Source of the DNA: an uncultured Acetatifactor sp.
Lineage (GTDB): Bacteria; Bacillota; Clostridia; Lachnospirales; Lachnospiraceae
Assembly: GCA_947588205.1 (NCBI GenBank)
Contig: CANPYG010000029.1
Location: 1 to 32,211 of the forward strand
Reading direction: 5' to 3'
DNA: 32,211 nt
The notes below the pieces were generated by a model. That model ran no database searches. It was not told the DNA's origin and worked only from the letters and a program-made list of their open reading frames with translations. The translations under genes and the position numbers were made by a program. Shown here one piece after another: positions 1-6,450 of the stretch (position 1 is its first letter; every line of letters starts with the position of its first letter).

Positions 1-647
1 TATCCTGTCAGGCGCTGGAAACGGAGCCCCTTTACAGCTCTTACATTATGGGGAGAATGGCTTACGCCGCCATGGAGGGGGGCGCCGTCGGAATACGCGC
101 CAATACGCCCCAGGACATTGTGGAGATCAAAAGGAATGTTACCCTCCCGGTCATCGGTTTGTATAAAGCCGTTTATGAGGATTCGGAAATCTATATTACG
201 CCCACCATGCGGGAGGTGGATGCGCTGATGGAAGCGGAGCCTGAAATCATTGCCATGGATGCAACGGACAGGTTAAGACCGCAGGGGCAGACCCTGGAAG
301 ATTTTTTTACACAGGTGAAGGAGAAGTATCCCGGGATGCTGTTTATGGCTGACTGCGCAACCTATGAGGATGCAGTCCGCGCCCAGGAGCTGGGATTTGA
401 TTTCGCGGGAACGACGCTTCGCGGATACACAAAGGGTACAGAAGGGATAGCGATCCCCGATTACGGTCTGCTGGAAAAAATGTGCGCGTCCCTGCGGATC
501 CCGGTTATTGCGGAGGGCGGCATCTGGGAAAGGGATCAGCTGAAGAAGGTCTTTGCCTGCGGGATACATGCGGCGGTAATCGGAACGGCGATCACCCGTC
601 CCAGGGACATTACCCGCCGTTTCGTGAAGGCTATTCAGGAAATGTGA
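1..647 (+). CDS. nanE: N-acetylmannosamine-6-phosphate 2-epimerase, 5' truncated by the window
   Basis: Converts ManNAc-6-phosphate to GlcNAc-6-phosphate in the cytoplasm, the last dedicated step of sialic acid and ManNAc catabolism. The frame is open from base 3 with no start, and the first residues (SCQALETEPLYSS) already match the N-terminal strand of NanE, so only about 15 residues should be missing. Family signatures include GRMAYAAMEGGAVGIRAN, LPVIGLYKAVY, the AMDATDR strand and the phosphate-binding end of the TIM barrel (VIAEGGIW and AAVIGTAITRP). About 214 codons are visible of a usual 225-235. It is followed 100 bases later by a sialate-lyase-like gene, which is the classical nan pairing. 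An internal ATG at 48 is not the true start because the homologous sequence continues upstream. Confidence 0.93.
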   Translation, partial: SCQALETEPLYSSYIMGRMAYAAMEGGAVGIRANTPQDIVEIKRNVTLPVIGLYKAVYEDSEIYITPTMREVDALMEAEPEIIAMDATDRLRPQGQTLEDFFTQVKEKYPGMLFMADCATYEDAVRAQELGFDFAGTTLRGYTKGTEGIAIPDYGLLEKMCASLRIPVIAEGGIWERDQLKKVFACGIHAAVIGTAITRPRDITRRFVKAIQEM

Positions 648-747
648 TTTTCTCTGCCCCGGAGAGGGAAACGAACGTGGAGGATACAGGACCGGATTGG
701 ACAGATTTTTATCTGGGAAAAGAAAAGCTGTGAGGAGGATGGACAAA

Positions 748-1665
748 ATGAGCCGAATTGAAAAATATCAGGGAATTATTCCGGCATTTTATGCCTGCTA
801 TGAGGAGGATGGAAGAGTCAGTCAGGCAAGGACCAGGGAATTGACCAGGCACTTGCTCGCCAAGGGAGTAAAGGGCGTGTATGTCTGCGGATCTTCAGGG
901 GAGTGCATCTATCAGGACAAGGAGGAACGCAAACTCACGCTGGAAACCGTGATGGAAGAAGCCGCCGGGAAAATGACGGTGATCGCGCATGTGGGCTGCA
1001 ATAATACGAGGGACAGCAAAGAGCTTGCCGCCCATGCCCAGTCTCTCCATGTGGATGCCATCGCTTCGATTCCGCCTATTTATTTTCACCTGCCGGAGCA
1101 CGCCATTGCGGAGTACTGGAACGATATTTCCGGGGCAGCGCCGGATACGGACTTTATCATTTACAACATCCCCCAGCTCGCGGGAACGAGGCTTACCCTG
1201 CCCCTTTATCGGAAGATGCTTGAGAATCCCAGGGTGGCAGGCGTAAAAAACTCATCTGAGTCCGCCCAGGATATTCAGATGTTCAAGGATGCCGGCGGAG
1301 AGGACCATGTGGTGTTCAACGGGCCGGACGAGCAGCTGGTGAGCGGCCTTGCGATCGGTGCGGACGGCGGGATCGGCGGCACCTACGGCGTGATGCCTGA
1401 AATTTATCTGGCAATTTTTGACGCCATGAAGAGGGGCGACGTACAGAAGGCGAAGGAACTCCAGAACGACGCCTGCAGGATCATTTATGCCCTTTGCGCA
1501 TGTCATGGCAACCTGTATGCGGTGATGAAGAAGGTTATGGAGCTCAGGGAGGGCGTCCTCCTGGGAGGCGTCAGGAGACCTTTGCCCGACATCATCCCCG
1601 AGGATATGCCTCAGATAAAAAAATGTATAAAAATGATTGACGAAACCATATTAAAGCTAGTATAA
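748..1665 (+). CDS. nanA: N-acetylneuraminate lyase-like aldolase (DapA/NanA superfamily)
   Basis: Predicted class I aldolase cleaving N-acetylneuraminate to ManNAc and pyruvate. Start 748 is chosen because AGGAGG at 733-738 sits 9 bases upstream; in-frame ATGs at 697 and 739 are less well placed. From this start the protein is 305 residues, normal for the family. Visible motifs are the carboxylate-binding loop CGSSGE, the catalytic tyrosine in IIYNIP (Y139) and the Schiff-base lysine in VAGVKNSS (K167), very close to E. coli NanA Y137 and K165. The YNIP signature favours sialate lyase over dihydrodipicolinate synthase, as does the upstream nanE. A different 2-keto-acid substrate cannot be excluded from sequence alone. 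Confidence 0.85.
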   Translation: MSRIEKYQGIIPAFYACYEEDGRVSQARTRELTRHLLAKGVKGVYVCGSSGECIYQDKEERKLTLETVMEEAAGKMTVIAHVGCNNTRDSKELAAHAQSLHVDAIASIPPIYFHLPEHAIAEYWNDISGAAPDTDFIIYNIPQLAGTRLTLPLYRKMLENPRVAGVKNSSESAQDIQMFKDAGGEDHVVFNGPDEQLVSGLAIGADGGIGGTYGVMPEIYLAIFDAMKRGDVQKAKELQNDACRIIYALCACHGNLYAVMKKVMELREGVLLGGVRRPLPDIIPEDMPQIKKCIKMIDETILKLV

Positions 1666-1933
1666 TAAGTTATCTAAAGTTAAGGAAGCGGGTTTATCTG
1701 TTTTTAATATTTTCTGTGAGGGTAGTTCTTGCTTTTTGTCGGATTGTTGACTTTTGAATAATGGATTTCCTGTAAGAAAGCAGTTTTTTTACATTTGTTT
1801 TTCAACGATCTGTCCTTTTTTCTTTACCATGATTTGCTTTTATTAATTCTTTGTTGCTGCAGCAGAATGCCGTTAGTGTTTTGCTGGACTTTTTCATTGC
1901 ATAAAGGAAGACTATATCGAGGAGGAAGAATAT

Positions 1934-3817
1934 ATGATCTTACTGCCATTGCCCAAAATGGTAAAGGAAATGGAAGGCAGCCTTATGCTGGGAGGGAATA
2001 CCATGATCGTGATGGGGTTTTCCTGTCCCGTTGGGGCATATGTTTATGCCGATATGCTGAAAGAGGAATTGAGCAGATGGGCAGGGCTGCATATTCCGGT
2101 TTCCCGTGGGAAAGCGAAGAAGGGGGACATTGTTTTTAAGCTGGATACCGCCCTGGGGAAGGACCGGTACCGCCTTACAATCGATGAGGAGGGCGTGGGC
2201 CTAACGGGCGGAAGCCTGAATGCCCTGGGGTGGAGCGTACAGACTCTGCGCCAGATCGTGCGGCAGAGCGCGGGCTTACTGCCTTATATTGCAATATGGG
2301 ATGAGCCGGATCTTAAGAACAGGGGTTTCTATCACGATGTGACGAGGGGGCGCATCCAGACGATGGAGAATCTGAAGAAGCTGGCTGATACCATGGCGTT
2401 TTATAAAATGACCGAGCTGCAGCTCTATGTGGAGCACACCTACCTGTTCCGCGATATCCCGGAGCTGTGGAGGCATGAGACTCCGCTGACGGCGGAAGAG
2501 ATATTGGAACTGGACCAGTACTGTTATGAAAGGGGAATTGAGCTGGTTCCTTCGCTGGCGAGCTTCGGACATTTGTGCAATCTGCTGAGCACCAGGACCT
2601 ATGCGGATCTGTGCGAACTGCCGGACAGTGTCGGAAAGCCGTTTTCCTTCTTTGGCAGAATGGAGCACCATACCATCAATGTCTCGGATCCCCGTTCCAT
2701 GGAGTTGATCAAACAGCTGATCGGAGAATACATGCAGCTGTTCCGCACGAACAAATTTAATATCTGCGCAGATGAGACCTTTGATCTTGGAAACGGGAGG
2801 AGCAAGGCGCTTGCGGAAGAGAAAGGAAAGGGAAATCTCTATGTTGAATTCATTTCCGGCCTGTTTGATTTCCTGATCCAGAATGGAAAGCAGCCCATGT
2901 TCTGGGGGGATATCATCTGTGGTTATCCGGCGCTCCTTAAGAAGCTGCCGAAGAACATTATCTGCCTGAACTGGGGGTATGGCGAGGAGCAGAGGGATAC
3001 GGAGACCAGGATCCTTCACGATGCGGGGGCGACGCAGTATATCTGTCCGGGCACCCGCGGCTGGAATAACTGGGTAAATGATATCTACAATGGCTATCGC
3101 AATATCACCAGGATGTGCGGCTTTGGAAGGAAGTACGGCGCCATCGGCGTCCTGAACACGGACTGGGGTGACTTCGGTCATATCAACCATCCGGTATTTT
3201 CTATCCCCGGGCTCATTTACGGAGCGGTATTCTCCTGGGGCGATGCGGATCTGGATTTTGAAGAACTGAACCGTCAGATTTCGATTTTGGAATTCGGTGA
3301 TCCGACAGGGCAGCTGGTGGGATTGTTGTCCAGGATCAATCAGGAGACGGTATTCAGCTGGCACAATGTGGTATCCTTCAAGGAGTGGACCCAGAGGGGA
3401 AAAGTGCAGGATGAGATTCTGGCGCGCTTCCGTCAGGAGGATATGTCAAGGGTGCCTGCAGCAAATGAACGCCTGGATGGGCTGGAGGAGGATCTGCGAA
3501 GGCTCAGCCGGGGCATGGACAGCGGCAGCCGCGGAATCGTTGCCGTTGCGCATTCGGCGATGCTTGCCATCCGGACCTGGAACGAGGTCGGCTGGTATCT
3601 GTCCGGGATTTACAGCGGTATGTTGTATCTGGAAAGTGAAAAGAATGGTATGGAGCTTGCGGCAGACCTGGAGAACTGTCTGCGCTTCTACCAGGAAATC
3701 TGGAGGGAAAACAGTAAGGAGGGTGACCTGCCAAGAATATCGGATGTATTTTATTGGTACGCTGATCTGCTGCGGGATGATTACCGAAAGATACACGGTA
3801 TGAAGCAACAAATTTAA
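1934..3817 (+). CDS. GH20-type beta-N-acetylhexosaminidase, cytoplasmic
   Basis: Predicted to remove terminal beta-linked GlcNAc or GalNAc from oligosaccharides. A strong site (GGAGGAAG, 1921-1928) precedes the ATG. Of 627 residues, about 1-120 resemble the alpha/beta GH20b domain that precedes the barrel, and about 125-500 the catalytic TIM barrel (DEPDLKNRGFYHDVTRGRIQT, then ELQLYVEHTYLF). The expected Asp-Glu acid pair is probably D280-E281 in NICADETFDLG, where classical enzymes have a GGDE motif. Residues 500-627 form a helical tail. No signal peptide or membrane segment is visible, so the substrate should be imported oligosaccharide. It lies 268 bases after the lyase gene and is followed by the LacI regulator. 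The GH20 assignment is good; the exact specificity is not known. Confidence 0.78.
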   Translation: MILLPLPKMVKEMEGSLMLGGNTMIVMGFSCPVGAYVYADMLKEELSRWAGLHIPVSRGKAKKGDIVFKLDTALGKDRYRLTIDEEGVGLTGGSLNALGWSVQTLRQIVRQSAGLLPYIAIWDEPDLKNRGFYHDVTRGRIQTMENLKKLADTMAFYKMTELQLYVEHTYLFRDIPELWRHETPLTAEEILELDQYCYERGIELVPSLASFGHLCNLLSTRTYADLCELPDSVGKPFSFFGRMEHHTINVSDPRSMELIKQLIGEYMQLFRTNKFNICADETFDLGNGRSKALAEEKGKGNLYVEFISGLFDFLIQNGKQPMFWGDIICGYPALLKKLPKNIICLNWGYGEEQRDTETRILHDAGATQYICPGTRGWNNWVNDIYNGYRNITRMCGFGRKYGAIGVLNTDWGDFGHINHPVFSIPGLIYGAVFSWGDADLDFEELNRQISILEFGDPTGQLVGLLSRINQETVFSWHNVVSFKEWTQRGKVQDEILARFRQEDMSRVPAANERLDGLEEDLRRLSRGMDSGSRGIVAVAHSAMLAIRTWNEVGWYLSGIYSGMLYLESEKNGMELAADLENCLRFYQEIWRENSKEGDLPRISDVFYWYADLLRDDYRKIHGMKQQI

Positions 3818-3903
3818 TGATTTAAAATGACCAGACTGAGAATGAGGGGGCATTATTCATAAGACCTGACTGAATCAATAGTTTAATATGTTGCCGCAAG
3901 ATA

Positions 3904-3932
3904 TTGCATTTTAACTTTTTATATGTTAAGAT
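3904..3932 (+). promoter_or_regulatory. possible promoter for the LacI-family gene
   Basis: TTGCAT (3904-3909), a 17-base spacer and TAAGAT (3927-3932) lie 38 bases upstream of the regulator's ATG. Each hexamer matches the sigma-A consensus only partly, so this is a tentative call. No clear operator dyad is visible beside it. Confidence 0.35.
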
Positions 3933-3969
3933 ACGATTATTTGAAACGGGCAAAGGAAAGAGGAAAACT

Positions 3970-4986
3970 ATGAACAAAGTGACTATGCAGGATATCGCGG
4001 ATGCTTTGGGCATATCGCGGGTAACGGTATGGAAGGTCTTCAATAATCACTCAGGAGTATCGGCACCTCTACGAGACAGCGTGTTTGACAAGGCAAGAGA
4101 GTTAGGCTATACCAGGGGTATTCAGGAACCTGCCCATACTGAAGTTGAAAAAAACGTATCTTTGATCGTGTCCAGACCGGATTCTTCTTCCTTCTGGACG
4201 AGTATCATTCACAGAATGGCACAGGAATTGTCATTCCATAATGTAAATTTAATGTATACTTATATGCCTTCCAGCTACTCTGATAAGTTCCGTATGCCCT
4301 CAGTCCTCTCAAACAATGCGGTTCAGGGAGCCATTGTGCTGAATGTCTATGACGAGAAGCTGCTGCATATGGTCAATAAGCTCGACATCCCGAAGGTTTT
4401 TCTGGATGTTGTGCCCCAGATTGATCCATTGCGCCTGAATGGCGACCTTATTCTGATCGAAGGCTATAACAGTATGTACAGGATTACGGAGTCGGTTTTG
4501 CAAAAAGGATTGACCAGAATCGGTTTCGTGGGAGATATTTATTACGCTAAGACCAACTTGGACCGTTATGAAGGCTTCTGCCGGTGTATGAAAGACCATG
4601 GCCTTTCGGTGGATGAAAAGCTTTGCCTGACCAACCATATGGGTATTTTCTCATATTATCAGGAGATCAGCAGATTTTTGGATTCTCTGCAGGAGCTGCC
4701 GGAAGCGTTCATTTGCGCCAGCGATTATATTGCGCATCACCTTCAGGTTTATTTCTCGGAGAACCAACACCGCATACCCGATGGAATCGTGGTGACCGGG
4801 TATGACGGCAGCAAGGAGTACAGCAATATTGACGGAATTATTACAACTGCCGCCGTGAAGCTGGATATGCTGGGCAAGAGGCTTTCCATGCAGATCCTTT
4901 ACCGCATGGAACACGCGGAGGCGCCTTTTGAACAGACTCTGATCCACCCCTCCATCCTGTACCGGGATTCGGTTTTGTATGGATGA
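3970..4986 (+). CDS. LacI/GalR-family transcriptional regulator
   Basis: Sugar-responsive DNA-binding regulator of 338 residues. The N-terminus MNKVTMQDIADALGIS plus RVTVWKVFNNHSGVS is a textbook LacI helix-turn-helix and hinge, and residues 60-338 form the periplasmic-binding-protein-like effector domain (SLIVSRPDS, QGAIVLNVYD, RIGFVGD, FICASDYIA, VVTGYDGS). The frame is open from 3904, but the ATG at 3970 places the HTH at the N-terminus as in all family members and has an AGAGGA-like site just upstream. The gene sits between the sialate/hexosaminidase genes and the CBM9/GH3 pair, so it is a good candidate regulator of one or both, and perhaps of the transporter operon. Its effector cannot be read from sequence. 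Confidence 0.92.
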   Translation: MNKVTMQDIADALGISRVTVWKVFNNHSGVSAPLRDSVFDKARELGYTRGIQEPAHTEVEKNVSLIVSRPDSSSFWTSIIHRMAQELSFHNVNLMYTYMPSSYSDKFRMPSVLSNNAVQGAIVLNVYDEKLLHMVNKLDIPKVFLDVVPQIDPLRLNGDLILIEGYNSMYRITESVLQKGLTRIGFVGDIYYAKTNLDRYEGFCRCMKDHGLSVDEKLCLTNHMGIFSYYQEISRFLDSLQELPEAFICASDYIAHHLQVYFSENQHRIPDGIVVTGYDGSKEYSNIDGIITTAAVKLDMLGKRLSMQILYRMEHAEAPFEQTLIHPSILYRDSVLYG

Positions 4987-4998
4987 GGGAAGAATCGG

Positions 4999-5029
4999 AT
5001 GGATGATGGAATCGAATGGATGATGGAAT
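4999..5029 (+). repeat. short direct repeat, 14-bp unit twice
   Basis: ATGGATGATGGAAT occurs at 4999-5012 and again at 5016-5029, just after the stop of the LacI-family gene. It is purine-rich and probably a local slippage duplication with no evident function. Confidence 0.8.
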
Positions 5030-5058
5030 GAAGAATGTTTACAGGGGAAATATGTGGA

Positions 5059-5091
5059 AAAGGGCGAAGAATGAAGAGTTCTTCGCCCTTT
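5059..5091. terminator. bidirectional intrinsic terminator between convergent genes
   Basis: A perfect 13-bp stem pairs 5059-5071 with 5079-5091 around a 7-base loop, with GGGCGAAG at its core. It is flanked by an A-rich run on the left and a short T run on the right, so it can work on both strands. It lies between the LacI-family gene (stop 4986, plus) and the CBM9-like gene (stop 5152, minus), where a shared terminator is expected. Confidence 0.85.
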
Positions 5092-5151
5092 CAATGCTAT
5101 AGGATCATGCAAGCGCGGTATTATCAACCGTCATTCATTATGCGCGGAACA

Positions 5152-6216
5152 TTACGCAGGAAAAACCGCAGTCCTGCCATCCGAGAAGATTGCCAGCAGG
5201 CTTTTCCCATCCTCGGCCGGACAGGTGATCTCAAAGGTGTGGGCAGTGAGGGTCAGATCATAAGCCAGATCGCGTACTGCCTTATTTGCCTCACAAGGGC
5301 TGATGCGCGCAAGAATTTCATACAGGTCTTCCAGCTTATCCGCGTAGCCCCCGTTTTCATCCAGGTATGCCTGCTGGGCATAGTAGAGTTTGCGCAGCTC
5401 CCATTTCCGGTATTCGTTCTCCGGAATCCGCAAATCGGCTCCTTCCCCGTTTTCCCCCGTAAAGAAGACAAATGCCCAGAGCTCAGGGTAATGGATATTG
5501 ACCACGCCGGTGGGGGCCCACACCCAGTTATCCTCGGGCAGAGGGGTATCGGTGCCGGGCCTTAAGCGCTTTTTAAAGCCTCCGTCCACAACGTCTACCT
5601 TCCACTGAACCCTGGAGAAATTCACACGGTAATATTCTCCGCAGACCGGAACTCTTTTCTCTTCGGAGCACTCCAAAAGTGTGGTGAAGGGAATCACTAC
5701 TTCTACAGACCAGAACCTGTTTCCCCCTGCGGGCTGGTTCAGCTTACCGTCGATATGTACGGCGCTGCGAAGCCCCTTGAGCTCCAGCCCGTTGACAGGC
5801 TTGCCTCCGTCGCGGTATGCTTTGGTGAGCAGCAGATCCCAGGTGGTGCCCAAGGCGTTCATCTCGTACTCCACATAGACTTGGGTGTCGGAATCGGGAT
5901 CAATAAAAATCTCAAAATCATTGTCGCGGAAAATCACATCGTCGTGTTCTGTCACGGCCGCCCAGATCTCATCCCCCTCCAGGACGGCTCCGATATACAG
6001 GTTCTCCCGGTCCCAGGCCATCTTGGCGCGGGTGCGGAAACGGGGAACGGGACGGATGTCGCCCTCTATGTCCGGAAAAGCGTCTGTGAAAGGGATGTCC
6101 TTCCAGAAGTCCTTGTCCAGACTGCCGTCCAGGGTGAAGGGCTTTGGATTGAAGCGGCAGGCGTAAATGGGCGGCGCGAAAGGAACCGCCGGTACAGGTA
6201 TGCGTAGTTGACTCAT
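5152..6216 (-). CDS. CBM9-like carbohydrate-binding protein without secretion signal
   Basis: A 354-residue protein resembling the stand-alone 'carbohydrate-binding family 9-like' group, whose biochemical role is not established. The start at 6216 (MSQLRIPVP) has AGAAAGGA 7-8 bases upstream on its strand; an in-frame ATG at 6249 has no such site. Typical CBM9 features are LDGSLDKDFWKDIPFTDAF near the N-terminus, MAWDRENLYIGAVLEG, the DNDFEIFIDPDSD strand-loop, a FWSVEVVIPF strand, and YRVNFSRVQW with NWVWAPTGVVNIHYPE at the end of the sandwich. The last 80 residues (from about 275) are helical and less recognisable. No signal peptide or anchor is present. The gene is divergent from the GH3 gene, and their promoters abut. 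It may act as an intracellular accessory or enzyme of unknown reaction. Confidence 0.8.
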   Translation of the reverse strand: MSQLRIPVPAVPFAPPIYACRFNPKPFTLDGSLDKDFWKDIPFTDAFPDIEGDIRPVPRFRTRAKMAWDRENLYIGAVLEGDEIWAAVTEHDDVIFRDNDFEIFIDPDSDTQVYVEYEMNALGTTWDLLLTKAYRDGGKPVNGLELKGLRSAVHIDGKLNQPAGGNRFWSVEVVIPFTTLLECSEEKRVPVCGEYYRVNFSRVQWKVDVVDGGFKKRLRPGTDTPLPEDNWVWAPTGVVNIHYPELWAFVFFTGENGEGADLRIPENEYRKWELRKLYYAQQAYLDENGGYADKLEDLYEILARISPCEANKAVRDLAYDLTLTAHTFEITCPAEDGKSLLAIFSDGRTAVFPA

Positions 6217-6260
6217 AATAAAATCCTTTCTGAAAATTGTCGGTTTCACTGCATATGCGG

Positions 6261-6283
6261 CCAGCGCCCATGAGAAGCGCTGG
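6261..6283 (-). repeat. inverted repeat at the predicted 5' end of the CBM9-gene transcript
   Basis: CCAGCGC (6261-6267) pairs perfectly with GCGCTGG (6277-6283) around a 9-base loop. With a predicted start near 6287 on the minus strand it would form a GC-rich hairpin a few bases into the mRNA, or serve as an operator just downstream of the promoter. Confidence 0.65.
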
Positions 6284-6293
6284 GCTTGGGATG

Positions 6294-6322
6294 ATTATAA
6301 CATTTGCGCAGGGGAAAGTAAA
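6294..6322 (-). promoter_or_regulatory. sigma-A-type promoter for the CBM9-like gene
   Basis: Read on the minus strand: TTTACT (6322-6317), a 17-base spacer, then a perfect TATAAT (6299-6294). The predicted start near 6287 gives a leader of about 70 bases. Its -35 element is only 9 bases from the -35 of the divergent GH3 promoter. Confidence 0.6.
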
Positions 6323-6331
6323 TCAATTTAT

Positions 6332-6360
6332 TTGCATTTTGGTGGCGGTTATAGTATACT
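6332..6360 (+). promoter_or_regulatory. sigma-A-type promoter for the GH3 gene
   Basis: TTGCAT (6332-6337), a 17-base spacer and TATACT (6355-6360). The -10 is near consensus and the -35 weak, suggesting activation or repression. The predicted start near 6367 coincides with the left arm of an inverted repeat at 6366-6420. Confidence 0.6.
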
Positions 6361-6365
6361 TTGTC

Positions 6366-6420
6366 ACAGTTCACTCGTCCGCCAGGCGAATCTATTCGGC
6401 TTGGGTGCGGAGTGAACTGT
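6366..6420 (+). repeat. long interrupted palindrome at the GH3 transcription start
   Basis: ACAGTTCACTC (6366-6376) and its exact reverse complement GAGTGAACTGT (6410-6420) enclose 33 bases that contain a second, imperfect dyad centred near 6392 (CGAAT-CT-ATTCG core). It lies between the predicted GH3 promoter and the ribosome binding site, so it could be an operator or a 5' leader hairpin. It does not resemble a typical short LacI-type operator. Confidence 0.7.
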
Positions 6421-6450
6421 AACTATACTTTCACTATATTGGAGGTTTCT

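Noticed and set aside
1666-1933. Possible promoter (TTGACT at 1747-1752) before the GH20 gene
   Set aside because: The sequence 17-18 bases downstream (around TGTAAG) is a poor -10, and the T-rich region gives many chance matches; no terminator or operator could be defined either, so this intergenic stretch holds nothing I can support.
2276-3364. A 362-codon open frame on the minus strand across the GH20 gene
   Set aside because: It is fully antisense to a well-supported enzyme, has no ribosome binding site and no recognisable motifs; it results from codon bias in the real frame.
5035-6207. Plus-strand open frames across the CBM9-like gene
   Set aside because: Their translations lack any family signal and are antisense to a protein with clear CBM9 motifs and a good start.
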